This document shows positions 10,933-22,696 of a stretch of 64,000 bases of DNA, in pieces. This DNA is from Emmonsiellopsis sp. PD_33 (taxonomy: Eukaryota; Ascomycota; Eurotiomycetes; Onygenales; Ajellomycetaceae), in contig JANTQF010000154.1 of NCBI GenBank assembly GCA_032988165.1, positions 1 to 64,000 of the forward strand, in the 5' to 3' direction. The position numbers and the translations under genes were made by a program. The notes under the pieces are model-generated. The model was given only the letters and a program-made list of their open reading frames with translations. It was not told the origin of the DNA and searched no databases. Position 1 is the first letter of the stretch. Every line of letters starts with the position of its first letter.

Positions 10933-11595
10933 GGTTGTGCTGAAGGGACGGGGATGCAGGCGTTTGACTGTCAAAAACCCACGAATGGTTAGCCAGAAAT
11001 CCCAGATTGCATAAAGGATACAGGAGAATTGCATTCAACATGGAATAGGCATGTAAAATTAAATGAAACTGGATATGGAACCCACCATGGAGTGCATTAG
11101 GCTCGGTGAGAGAAGTCTAGGGGAGAGAGCAGGAGACGCGATAGCAACACAAATGAACGTGCTGGACCATCAAAAAATAACTTACCAATTCAGTCTGGCC
11201 CCAGATGCAAACATCCTGCCCCTGAGTAGCGTTTCTGGGACGATTTGCTTCGGAATGTTCACACCACCCGCAACGTAAGGAAATAATGGAATTTGGATAG
11301 TCATGAAGGAATCGGTCCGTCAATTTAGAAGTTATCAACGGAAGTTTTGTCTTCTTTTGGGCATTCGGTCTTAGCTGTCTGGTCCCGGGTTTATGGAAGT
11401 GGCCGAAAGTGGCCGAAAGTGACCGAACGGTATGATATCCGAATATCGGTTTCGGCCCGAATATTGTCGCCATAAAGGAAGAATCAAGATGCCTTTGAAT
11501 TCCAATTTTCATACCGGATATTCATGCCACTTTCCTCTTGTACTCTTTTGATCCCACTCTAGACTTGCTGCACCTGTCCTCATTGTATATCCGAA
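10933..11595. other. Intergenic region upstream of MFS gene
   Basis: Promoter space for the MFS gene. It includes a short direct repeat of GTGGCCGAAA (about 11399-11420). Frames at 11063-11278 (plus) and 11117-11512 (minus) overlap and lack family features. Confidence 0.45.
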
Positions 11596-13497
11596 ATGGA
11601 CCCCCAACACAAAAACGACAGTGACGAGGTACATCGCCAAGAGGAAAAAGGTATACAACCAGGCCCAGAAAATACACCACAGCCCCGGAAATCCTGGCGT
11701 TTCTGGGCCATTATCATCTCCCTATCCCTCACCGGTCTATGCTCGGCACTCGAAGGAACCATCATAACCAGCGCCTTGCCAACCATCACGGAAACCCTAG
11801 GCGGCGGGAACGCATATATCTGGGTCCCCAATGCTTACTTCCTCGCTTCCATCGCGACTCTACCCCTATTCGCCCAAGCAAGCAATATTTTCGGCCGTCG
11901 ATGGCTGATCCTCATTTCTGTGGCGTTGTTCGTGCTGGGTAGCGGCCTCTGCGGTGGGACGTCGTCGATGGGGATGTTGATTGCTGGGAGAACTGTGTAG
12001 GTGGTCTTGCTGTTATAGTAGTAGAAAGGGGCTAATTGGTTTCAGACAGGGGCTTGGTGGCGGAGGGATCGCGTTGATGATAAACATCATCGTGACTGAT
12101 ATTGTATCCCTGCGCGAGCGCGGGAAATATATGGCGTTGATCCAGACGGCTGGGACTATTGGCGCTGCCGTTGGCCCGTTCATCGGAGGTGTGATTACGA
12201 GCCAATCGTCATGGCGGTGGGTGTTCTATATCAACCTGCCAATTGGCGGAAGTGAGTACCGATCCCTGTGTCGCAAAATAGATAAGAACGTAAGCTAATC
12301 ATTTGACAGCTGCATTTGTTGCCCTCTTCCTCTTCCTCCGCTTAAATTATGATCGAGAACAAAGCTGGAAGGAGCGTGTTACCCGGATTGATGTGTTTGG
12401 TAACGCTGTATTTATTGCGGCAATTATCGCGGTCCTCATTGCCTTGACGTGGGGAGGCACTATCTATAACTGGGAGACGTACAATGTCATTGTCCCGCTC
12501 GTCCTCGGGTTTGCGGGTCTCGGGTTATTCCTGGCCGTTGAGTGGACGTTGGTCAAAGAACCGTCGTTCCCACGCGGAATTGTATCGAATATAACTTCTG
12601 CCGTGGCCTTGATACTGACTTTCATACATACTCTATGCACGTACTGTGCATTTTACTTTCTGCCCCTATACTTTCAGGCCGTTCGTCGTTTATCCGTCAT
12701 GGAATCTGGTAAGACGGACCCTTCTTCAGAAAAGGTCTGATCACTAACGTGATCCGGGGTAGGTATTGACACCATCCCAATTTTCGCCGGCACCCTACCG
12801 TTCGCTATAGTTGGCGGTATCCTGCTTTCAAAAATCGGCCGTTACAAACCCCTCCACCTGATTGGATGGGTGTTCGTGATTATTTCCTTCGGTTTATTCA
12901 GTCTCCTCGGTCCGGACTCTAGCACCGCCGCATGGGCAAGCTACCAGCTTCTTTGCGCCATTGGTGTAGGCCTGCTCGCATCGATTCTCCTCCCGGCCGT
13001 ACAGGCGCCGCTAGACGAGAGCCTTGCCGCCACCGCCACTGGTGTGTGGAGCTTTTTTCGGGGCTTTGGAAGCGTCTGGGGTGTTACCATTCCAAGTGCC
13101 ATTTTTAACAACCAGTGCCGACAGAACGCTGTTAGAACGATCGCAGATCCGAAAATTGCGCAGATGCTGACTGGCGGAAAAGGATATCAGTATGCCACCA
13201 AGGCATTTTTGGATAGCATTGAGAATCCAACTTCGAGAGCGCAGGTGGTGGATGTGTTCCATAAGGTCGGTCGGTGTGCAGTTGGAACCACCTTTGAAGA
13301 GATTCGCTAATGTTCGCTAATAGTCTCTACGAATTGTTTGGTACATTGGGACCGCATTCGCGGGTCTAGGCTTCCTCCTAACCTTCCTTGAGAAGGAGAT
13401 TGAGTTACGCCGTAAGGTCGATACCAAATTTGGTATAGAGGACGAGGAGGACAGCAAAGGATCTAGCGGCCCGGTGGAGCCCGAGACCAATGTGTAA
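11596..13497 (+). CDS. MFS multidrug-type transporter (14 TM, DHA2-like)
   Basis: Proton-driven exporter of the major facilitator superfamily, plasma membrane. Five exons read directly: 11596-11996, 12046-12251, 12310-12708, 12763-13265 and 13324-13497; the phases agree and give 560 aa. The N-terminus is about 35 polar residues, then TM1 with LCSALEGTIITSALPTI (the DHA signature xxLDxTIVxxALP; here Glu for Asp). Motif A appears as FGRRWLI in loop 2-3, and GRTVQGLGGGG / LIQTAGTIGAAVGPFIGG match motifs B and C of drug:H+ antiporters. The last exon adds a TM segment (YIGTAFAGLGFLLTFLEKEIELR) and an acidic tail. Intron 4 has a weak GTCGGT donor but a good GCTAAT branch. Convergent with a Zn2Cys6 regulator 258 bp away, suggesting the two serve the same compound. 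Confidence 0.93.
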
Positions 13498-13755
13498 CCA
13501 TCGTCAAATCGGGTGATAGCATCGGCCTTTATAATGACAATGGGGCTGGATTCCGGGCTAGAACAACCAGCACTGGTATCACAGAGTGTGAATCTCGTTG
13601 ATTGGAATCGGCGGACAGTGTAACAAGCAAAATAACTCCGATAGTACTGCTGCATACTGCACCATATAAATATTGCTTTGGATACAAACCCAACAACGGT
13701 ATGAACATGATCGGATATAAGCATAGCTCGTTGAGGGTTTCCTCGCCACGAGCAT

Positions 13756-15243
13756 TTACCCCGGCTTCTCACCGCAGCTCCTCATGCATCCTCTGAGGCG
13801 GTAGAGTAACCGCTCCCATAGTTGGATTGCAAAGCTTAGCTGAACGTCATGACACAAACCTAGGTCGAATCCATCAATCGAGAGCGTAGGCATTAAGTAG
13901 TCGACTTGCCCCAAGGTTTGCCCAGTAGCCCGAATTTCACGCAAGGCATCAATTGTGCGGGTGTAGATAACGTTAAAACGGGCATAACAACTCAAGACTA
14001 TGAGAGCAGTTGACCGGTCAAAAGTGGAATGCATTGGGCCGGTACCGATATCCTGACCCTCTGTGGATAACCGGCCTTGGATGCTCGTTATGTTACCAAC
14101 CAAGTTCTTGAGATGGGCTGTCATGGAGAGGAGTTGTCCAATTTTGAGATCAGGGAGACGGAAAGGTGGTGCGAGGCTGGTAGTGGCGCTTGCTGGTGAC
14201 GGTGACGATTTTCGCGTAGGATTTTGTGGAGTGTCGGAAGAAGCATCCGCATATAATGGGTGATTATAGAGTGAAACATTTAGCTCACAAAGCTCGGTAA
14301 GGTAATTGGTATAGGGCCTTGTTGGGTTCCCTGATTGAACATTCTCCGGATGCTCGACCAGAGGACGGTCGTTTGGGTGATTTTCAGCAGCCAGCACGCT
14401 CGTAGCCATCGTTGGATCCAAGCTAGTGACTACTGGGTGCACTTCCGAACCGCCAGGACCATTGCTAGAGGTAAATATGTCACTCAAGGCAGGTCCGGTG
14501 AAACTACCATCAATAAGTACCCATATAATGCGGTCTTACAAAGCGAGTGGTAGCTTCATATACTAACTCATAAAGTCAAAACTCTCCATATCTGCAGCGT
14601 CCAACAGGGGAGAGGCCAAGTCAGTTGGTCCCGTCGTCATGGGGGTTGAGGGAGCTAGGGTCCTCGGAGATTCGTCTCCTGACGCACGCCCGACGGGTAT
14701 CAATGTTGTAGTCACACTGCCCTCAACCAGCGTCGGATGGTTTGTGTAATCATAGCCTTGATGACCATCGTTCGTGCGGCGCCGACGTGGCGGTCGACCC
14801 ATTGGGCGGGCGGCTGGAATTGTGCATAATGCTCCGGCCCGAGTGCATCTGTGACATTGCTGCAAAGCATCATCCCTGATGCATCTGAGCTTCTGGCCTC
14901 TGCAGCGTTCGCAGGCGGGCCTGGGTCTGGTGGTTTTGACCATGCCGGTCCTGTTGGGGAGAGGCATTACGGTTCGTGCCGTTCGGATTGGCACGTGCGG
15001 TAATGGCAAATGTTTAAAGAATTCAGCGCATTTCTTCAACCCTGGTACAGCCGGTTTATTAAAGCCGAGATACTCGAATGTCTGGAGAGCGTTGGGCGGA
15101 TTGTTCGGATGAAGTCGAAATAAGGGGCTAAACCCTTTAGTCAGCAGCCATTTGCAGTGTTTGCAGCTTCCCCAGACATCGCGATTGCAGATGAACTTTG
15201 CACATTCTACTCCGTACGTTGCGGCGGACTTCGCATTGCTCAT
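13756..15243 (-). CDS. Zn2Cys6 transcription factor, AflR-like C-terminus
   Basis: Fungal binuclear-zinc regulator of the kind found in secondary-metabolite or toxin-export loci. Exons 15243..14564 and 14503..13756 join in phase through a 60-bp intron (GTATAT...GGTAG), 475 aa from the first Met. The DNA-binding domain is CERCRGQKLRCIRDDALQQC with following HRCTRAGALC (C-x2-C-x6-C-x8-C-x2-C-x6-C), then a basic PRRRR stretch. Exon 2 carries the C-terminal block with STFDRSTALIVLSCYARF and IDGFDLGLCHDVQLSFAIQL, typical of AflR-type regulators. If translation instead starts at Met93 (14967) the zinc domain would sit near the N-terminus, as is usual; the upstream 92 codons stay open and contain their own Cys pattern. 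Likely regulates the adjacent MFS exporter (inference). Confidence 0.88.
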
Positions 15244-16628
15244 TCATTGTCCAAGTTGTTAATGCGAACGAGGTCTTTAAAGGCCTAAACCGCGGGTGCT
15301 ATGCGAAAATACCACCCTGCCCTCTCTGAATTAGCCCGTCCTTGCCCAGCAGAATTCCACCACCTCTCAATGAAACCACCCCCAACGATCGAAATCAAGC
15401 CCCATTTCCAGAGTGTATGAACAGTGGCCACGCAAATGACATACATCGCCTTACATTGTGAAAGGCGCCTAGATCTCCATGCTACTTCATTGCGAGAGTA
15501 CATAGACCTTCTTCTGGCTGAGATCAACAGTCCGTCCAAACACTTGCCCGCGCATGAACTCGGAATATCAAATTGTTACTGAGCTCCTCTGGTATTGAAA
15601 ACGAAGTTCCATCCTGGTTTAGGCGTAAATCTTACCATCCCAATGGAAACTCAAGCTTCCGGCCCAGTTAAGCTTTCCGCCACTGCTTGCCAAAGTACGT
15701 GGCATCAGTCATATGCCATCGATATAAGTGCACCATATCCATTCAGGCCTTTATCTCTATATCCCCATGAGATGCATCATGCTTAGAGCATTACCCCTCC
15801 AAGGATCCCTCACGGTACTTGGATTAATATGTCAATCATGTTGTTGCATACGCACAGGAGGAGCCGAGAAGCAGGATACGAATACCAAGAGCTATATATA
15901 GGTCATTGAGAAACTGGATGAATGATGCTTTGAAAGAGTACTAGTATGGGTGCTAGATAACAGGTTAACGCGCCCTCTCTGCAACGGCTTTCTATTATCA
16001 TTGATATGAGGCGCACCGAACTTCCGTGGATCTATCTAGGAGTTTATAGTGGCCCTCCATCCGAATGACTAATTATGGTTAATATAATCTCTTGAAACTC
16101 CATACTATAGTTTGTTTATCAGCAAATTGCACACTGAAAATATCATAAACTTATAAACATCTTCCTTGCACTGCGATTTTTTGGACAAGTTTGAAATTGT
16201 TAACTATCTTCCCCGGATGTTTGCACAGTTTGCACCAAGCACCCGCCATAAAATCTCCCTAGAACTTGGCGCTGAATTCTTTAACCATCCTTGTTTCGAG
16301 ACTTGAGCGAGAACTGGAATAGGGATTACCTGGGATAACACGACCATACTCTCTATAGCCAGCCCCGTCATCAGCTAGAGTGGTTATAAACATCGGATCG
16401 AGCATCAACAACCCCATATTCCTTGTATTTCTCTACATTTTGTTTTACAGACGATTCGATTTATACAGTAAAAAAAAAGAAAGAAGAAACAAAAAGAGAT
16501 TTCCTTCAAAATATTTTATCTATCTCCCTTATTCCCTGCCCAATAATTACGATATCTAATTATCTCTCCCAGTCATTCATTCATTCATTCATCCATTCAT
16601 TTACTTTTTCCTCCCCCAACACGAAACA
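15244..16628. other. Intergenic region
   Basis: About 1.4 kb between the divergent regulator and methyltransferase genes. It includes a CATT repeat in the methyltransferase leader (about 16574-16601) and A/G-rich leader sequence at 16470-16500. Frames at 15285-15539 and 15595-15786 show no family features. Confidence 0.45.
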
Positions 16629-18028
16629 ATGCCTCATTACATCCGCTTCCTCAAACCACCCAAAATCCTCCCATCATCATCCAAACCCCCCGCCTCCACC
16701 GTGGAATCCCTAATCACCATAACCACAGACCTAGGCGACTCCTTCCTAGCCGAAGACGCCAACCTCCTCGCATCCCTCACCCTCACAAACACCACCACCA
16801 ACCAAACAACCACCCTCAACTCCCCATTCCCCTGGCGCGCGGGTATTCGGGAACTAAAAATTACCATGGGGCCCTACCGCAACATCCCTGTTGCTGCATA
16901 CTGTGTTAGACTGTGTGTTCGCGATGCAGCGACGACTGATGGTGATGGGCTTATGGATAGGTTGGGGCCGTCCGGGGCGCCGGGGATTGTGGCTGCGTGG
17001 AGTGGGGAGTTTGGGGCGGGAAGGGATGCGGGGGGTCGGGTGAAGGTGCAGGTGCAGGCGGAGAAGTTGGTTGAGAGGCGGTTTGAGATGGGGGTTGGGC
17101 CGGAGTTGAGTTCGTGGGAGGAGACGGGGAATAGTATTGCGAGGCATATATGGTATGATTTAGTTCCTTTTTCTTTCTTCCCTTCTTTTTTGGACACTTT
17201 TGCTCGCGCCTCTCTCTGGTTCTCTCTTAAGGTTCTGGCTGGCTGGCTGGCTGGTAACTTGTAAGTGAGCAGGCTACGGCAAGGATTGTTGGCTGGCTGG
17301 ATGGATTTTCTACGGCATTGTTGTTCGATAGATCACGAATGCAAAGAAAGAAAGAAAGAAAGAAAATAGTAATAACAAGATAATACAGGGACGCGGCGCT
17401 GGGATCCGTAATGGAGATCCAAAACGCATACATGGGTCTGTCGGGGTCGATCCCCTCGCTACAACGGCTCTTTTCTGAGAGTCAAAATACCAGCCGTAGA
17501 GGTCTTCGTGTGCTGGAGCTGGGAGCTGGGTGCGGGATCGTCGGAATCGCAATGGCCCAGATAGTACCCCGGTGCTCCGTGTTGCTCACCGACCTCGAAG
17601 AGGTGCGGGATATCATCAGTCGCAATCTGACATGTGCCACACTCGCAGAATCGTCCACTGCGCGGTTCCAGGTGCTCGACTGGGAAGATGAGGAATTGGC
17701 AGAGGACATCACGAGCCATGGCTATGACCTGATCACTGTGTCGGACTGCACGTATAATTCAGATAGCCTTCCAACACTCGTTCGCATGCTAGGGATGCTT
17801 GTGGGGGTGTCGCCTATGACGGTGGTGCTGGTCGCGCTGAAAAGGAGGCATGAGAGTGAAGAAGTATTTTTTAAGTTTATGGGGAGCGCGGGGTTTGAGA
17901 TTGATAGCCACAACATTGCGTGGCTGCCCAGTGTGGATTCAGAAGAGGGCTCCGTTGAGATTGAGCTCTATGCGTTCCGAAAAGTTGATCCAATGCGAGG
18001 GGTAACGGTAGCCACTTTGACAACTTAA
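16629..18028 (+). CDS. METTL21/EFM-type protein methyltransferase
   Basis: Class I S-adenosylmethionine-dependent methyltransferase of the methyltransferase_16 family, whose members methylate lysines on translation factors and chaperones. Exons 16629-17152 and 17389-18028 join in phase (the split codon encodes the Trp of HIWDAALG), 387 aa. SAM motif I LELGAGCG is at 217-224; acidic motif II lies in LLTDLEEV; motif IV region is DLITVSDCTYNSDS, where this family has D-x-x-Y; a KRRHESEEVFF stretch precedes the last strands. The N-terminal 170 residues are the variable fungal extension. The start at 16629 gives the complete frame. The 236-bp intron is several times longer than its neighbours and full of simple repeats. 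Substrate unknown. Confidence 0.88.
17153..17388 (+). repeat. Microsatellite-rich intron
   Basis: Intron of the methyltransferase gene (GTATGA...TACAG). It holds GGCT repeats (about 17236-17254, with another GGCT run near 17290-17303) and AAAG repeats (about 17343-17366). Spliced boundaries restore the frame, so these are intronic. Confidence 0.8.
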
Positions 18029-20265
18029 TTTAAAGGAGTGATTTTTTTTTGGCTCCAGCCAACCCCTCCGGATCGGTGGCTGTGCGGGCTGCTCTGCTCC
18101 ACGCACGCCCAAGCGAATACATAATGGCATTGGTGAGATTACGCCATGAGCACAAGAATGGAATCAAATAAATAACCTGGTGGCTGACTGCTTTCCGGGC
18201 CAGAAAATCCCTCATATATCAGAAAAATGCTCAGGGCTGCACCCCCTTGCTTGGACTGGACTGGATTGATAGATGGAGCCACGATTGATTGACGGATGGA
18301 TCGATGGATGCGATTGCAGGGAGCCCGAAACAACACAGCAGCGGCCCAGAGATAACAGGATCACTGATGATCAGACCCCTTGCTTAAAAATAAATTTGGA
18401 GTTGCAGTTTTGCGGGCTCACCGCTCCGTTCGCCAAAGTTTTTGTAACAGCATGCCTGCGTTGCTTACATAAACCACCAGCTAGAATAGAACGCGAGCAA
18501 CAAGCCGGAATTCGGGCTGGCTGGGCTGTGGAGAAGACTGTTCTCGGGCATGGGTTTCTGCAGCACGAAGAGAGAGGACCAATTTTTCAGCAGCCCTCGA
18601 GCAGGCGAATGGGAGGCGACAGACAGCGCGTTCCCCGATCTGTTCTGCCCGGGTAGAAGTACTGGCTGGGACTTGGAAGGACAAGAACAGCAAAAAGGTG
18701 ATACGAGACGCATTGCTGCTGGCCTGCTCCTGTTGATCCTCGGTTCGCTGGCTGCACAGCTGCAAGGCGGATGCAAGTGATGGGATAACGCTATGACTCT
18801 TTACGTCGTGACCTGGTATTAATAAACTTTCTTTTTGCTGTGAGGAATGAAGATGGCAATTCTCAGAACTGCGCTATATGGATTGACGCCGGCACGCATC
18901 TGGGCATTTGGAAATTGGGAGTGATTGTGAGTGATATTGTGAGAGAGGGGTATTTTGTCTCGTTGAGCCGGATCGTGGTGGGAAGACAGTGCCACGTCAA
19001 TGCGATCCAGAAAAATACCCACAATGCAGTCATCATTCCGTGAGTCAGGGGAGACCACCATGCCCGTAGAATAAAATATCCCAGCGGCGAGATAGGGAGA
19101 CCAGCTCCGAAGCCGGTTTTCTAGCCTTGGGTTAGCTGACTGGGGGTGCGGAAAGGGGAAACGGACAACCAGCCACTCGTCGGGAATGGAATTTTCCAAT
19201 TTTTCCAAAATCCCCGCCTGCAGGGTTAGTTACAGGGAGTGGTCGCATCGACAGCGGCAGAACAGCCACAGTTCCCGACAATTACAGCCTGATATTGGCA
19301 GTGTTTGATATGTGAGGTTGATATGGGCGGCAAGCCCTGGCTGACTAAGCCACGCCTAGGGCCGGCCATGACGAAAAAAGTCGCCCACACAAAAACATTC
19401 TGGGCCAAAACCCTCTTCGTCCCACCGACCTCCCGCGTCGCCCATCCACAACAACACAACATCCTCCTGCTACCCCTCCCCCCCCCGTGTCAGCGCTATA
19501 TATTTTATTCCCTCCCCCCCGTTTTCTGTTTTGTCCATCCTCCTGCTTCCTGCTCGACATCTGCTGCGGTGTCTCTGCTCTCCGTAAGTAAGCCTACCTG
19601 CCCCCCTTCTACCAGGCGTGTCTCTTGTCTGTGCCACGCCGTCCAGTTCTGTGCCACGCCCTGCTGTCCTCGACGCCTCGATCTCCCGTCGTTGCACTAC
19701 ATGTCTTCCAGTCCGTTCTTCTGAGGAATCCGCACAGCTAACGTTGGCTGTCTGCATACAGCTCTTCCACGTCTCCCGTCACTTTTTGGTTCCCTCTGCC
19801 TTTGGGACGAACTCCCCCAAAGGCACATAGTCACAACGGCTTCAGCAGCCACACGAGCGTCTTTCCGTCCTCTCGCCTCGCTTCTGCCGTTCACCGGCAT
19901 CTCTATCCTCTTGACACATTTGCATTTTTGGCAGCCATCTCTCCGGATCCCGTCCTTCGTGCTCTTGGGTCGCTCCGTGCACAACCCCCTTGTTCCCCAA
20001 AACATTAAGCTGCCGCATAGGACTTCTCTACAGGTTCTTCCTCTTGAGGAGGAAGAGTCGAGGAGGCTTGGTCCAGTCAATTTCGGTTGTGTTGAAACGT
20101 TTCGACCTCCCTAACACGAATTACACCCCCGCCGTCAGCTCTACCACTATCCATCCTTAGGGAGAAAACCCACTAGGATATATATATATATATATACGCA
20201 TATATATATCTCCTGCAAAACCGACCATCCAACCCCCGACCAAGCCTACCTCTTGATTCCGCTGC
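18029..20265. promoter_or_regulatory. Long gene-free region with ornithine decarboxylase leader
   Basis: About 2.2 kb with no convincing gene. The first part has GATG/GATTGA-type short repeats (about 18265-18310). From about 19440 the plus strand becomes strongly pyrimidine-rich (C-tracts near 19477-19485), usual for a fungal transcription start, and GTAAGTAAG at about 19585 looks like a splice donor, so the ornithine decarboxylase mRNA may have a spliced leader of several hundred bases. An (AT)n run lies at 20178-20210. Short upstream open frames exist in the leader (for example 19618-19830 and 19911-20114); whether they are translated is unknown. Confidence 0.45.
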
Positions 20266-21688
20266 ATGGTTATGGCACCATCTGCCTTCGTGCCTCATGA
20301 CATATATGTGACTCGGAATTACCCAGACGATAGTAATAATTACAAGCCCGTCAACAATCATGGCGGGCTCGATTTGCATGAGGCTAGAGAAGCCTCTAAG
20401 GATCTGATCTTCAGTATTCTCAAGGAAAAGGTGGCTGGCATCGACACCCAGACCTGCCTTCCTGGAGAAGAAGATCCCTTTTATGTGGCCGACTTGGGCC
20501 AGGTCTACCGCCAGCACATCCGCTGGAAGAAGAATCTAGGACGCGTGAAACCGTTCTATGGTATGTCCTGGCCTCGCACTCATTATTTCGAGTCATTAAT
20601 TCTGACAAATTGTCCTACCAGCGGTCAAATGTAACCCCGATCCTCAAGTTCTTCGCCTGATGGCCCAACTGGGCAATGGCTTCGACTGTGCCTCCAAGGC
20701 AGAGATTGACTACGCACTCGATGTTGGCGTCGACCCCAGCCGTATCATCTATGCGCAGCCGTGCAAGACCAAGTCATATCTCCGCTACGCCTCCCAAGTC
20801 GGGGTCAAGCAGATGACCTTTGACAACTCTGATGAATTGTACAAGATCAAGGAAATGTGCCCTGACGCAGAACTGTACCTACGCATCCTGACCGACGATT
20901 CTGCCAGTCTGTGCCGCCTGAGCATGAAATTCGGAGCTTCCCTTTCCATTGCTCGTTCCCTGCTCGAACTGGCACATGAGCTGCAGCTCAACGTCGTTGG
21001 CGTCAGCTTCCATGTTGGCTCGGGTGCTGAAGATCCAAAGTCATTCGTCAAAGCTGTCGAGGATTCCCGCTACGTGTTCGACCAAGCCGCTGAGGTTGGC
21101 TTTGATCTGAAGGTCCTCGATGTTGGTGGAGGATTTTCTGAGGACACGTTTGAGCGCTTTGCATCTACACTCAGCGATGCTCTCGACGAGCATTTCCCCC
21201 CGCATATCCGCATCATCGCCGAACCGGGGCGTTACTACGTCGCATCGGCCTTCACACTGGCCGCCAACGTCATCGCCCGCCGTGATGTGAGCCTTGAAAT
21301 GTCCGACTCAGACTCCACCACCAGCACCGCCAACGAGGCGTACATGATCTACCTGAACGACGGCGTCTATGGCAACTTCTCCAACATCATTTTCGATCAC
21401 CAGCACCCCGTGCCGCAGATCTTGACCATGGAGAGCGAAGTCTGCGCACCCATCGAGTACTCCATCTGGGGGCCGACTTGCGACGGCATCGACGTGATTA
21501 CCCAACGCACCACGCTCAATGGAGCGCTGGATGTTGGCAACTGGCTCTATTTCGAAAACATGGGCGCGTACACCAAGTGCAGTGCTACGAGGTTCAATGG
21601 CTTCACTGATAAACATGATATCATTTATATCTCGACCGAGCCGAGTGCCACTGCACTGTTGGAGTACTATGAGCAAGGTTTGGTGTGA
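20266..21688 (+). CDS. SPE1: Ornithine decarboxylase
   Basis: PLP-dependent decarboxylase converting ornithine to putrescine, the entry step of polyamine synthesis; cytosolic homodimer. Exons 20266-20560 and 20622-21688 join in phase through a 61-bp intron that splits the PLP motif PFYAVKCNPD; 453 aa. Lys101 is the Schiff-base lysine. Other signatures: HVGSG with His229, DVGGGF, EPGRYYV with Glu299 (PLP phosphate/ring contact), and WGPTCDGID with the active-site cysteine of the second subunit at 385. Length matches fungal family III decarboxylases. A second Met lies two codons later (MVMAPS), either may start. Regulation probably includes the long leader and, by analogy, antizyme; the antizyme link is not visible here. 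Confidence 0.97.
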
Positions 21689-22696
21689 GGTTTGGTGGAG
21701 TCCATGAGGAGGAGGAAGAAAATGAATAAGAGAGAGGGGAGAGGAAGGCATGGCAATGAAAAAAAATTATCATTGGGTGATTATGTTCATCCACTTGATT
21801 GGTTTCTTCTTTGCCTTGCTCACTGTTCATGTTTTTCGGGGTTGTGATCTGCTTTATTTTATACTCCATTTGATTTGTCCATTTTGGTAAAATCCTAATA
21901 ACATAATATCATCCTGTCTGCTTCCTGACTGTTTAGAGTTTTCTTTTCCTATTTTTTTGGATCCTGATAGAGCCGGAGAGAGAGAAAAAAGTGCTTTGCC
22001 ATTATAGTTAATTGCTTTCTATGTCTCCATGTTTAATGCTTGAAACTATTCATTGGCCTCTTTCCTCTCTTCCCCGACCCTTCTTTCGTCATGACATTGA
22101 TAGCTGGTATATATTTTATCATTCCAACCGCCGTTTTGTAGAGCAAGCATGTGCACCTTTTCTCTAGATCCAAGGGCGTAAGAAAAGCGAGAGGCTTTTA
22201 GCTGTTTGTTTGAAGGACCCTTGACTCCTTTCGCCGTCCCTTCGACTCCCCCGCCCCCTTTAATCCGATGAGCCCGCACCAAGCCACGTTCCGCTTACGT
22301 CATGCCCTCTTTGACACCATGCCCAAGGCAGTTTAGCGTGTCCTCTCCGCGCAACGGGCGATGACGCTTCTTGGCGCTTCTCGGAGTCGACTGGAGAAGC
22401 CGAAACAACCATCATCCTCGACCGCGCGGGACTCTGTTTGCATCAACCAGAGACCCAGAAGATGCCTCTATTGCCGTTGACAACAGCCATCCACTCCACC
22501 GCAGACACCCACACGACCCCGCGCCCACACCAACCCGCTCAATGCGTCACAGAGACCCGCGCATGCCCCATCGCCCATTCATGCTAGGACGTCACTCTGC
22601 CGCTGCACTCCCGCTGCGCCCGCACCCGCACCCACACCCGCACCCACACCCGCACCCACATCCACACCTACACCACTACCCGCAACCACCACAACC
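21689..22696. other. Intergenic region with 12-bp tandem repeat
   Basis: 3' UTR of the decarboxylase gene and leader of the next gene. Just before the next start codon (about 22618-22680) is a tandem array of CACCCGCACCCA units (about 5 copies). A 109-codon frame (22371-22700) across the array reads mostly Pro/His and is probably leader, not a gene. Confidence 0.5.
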
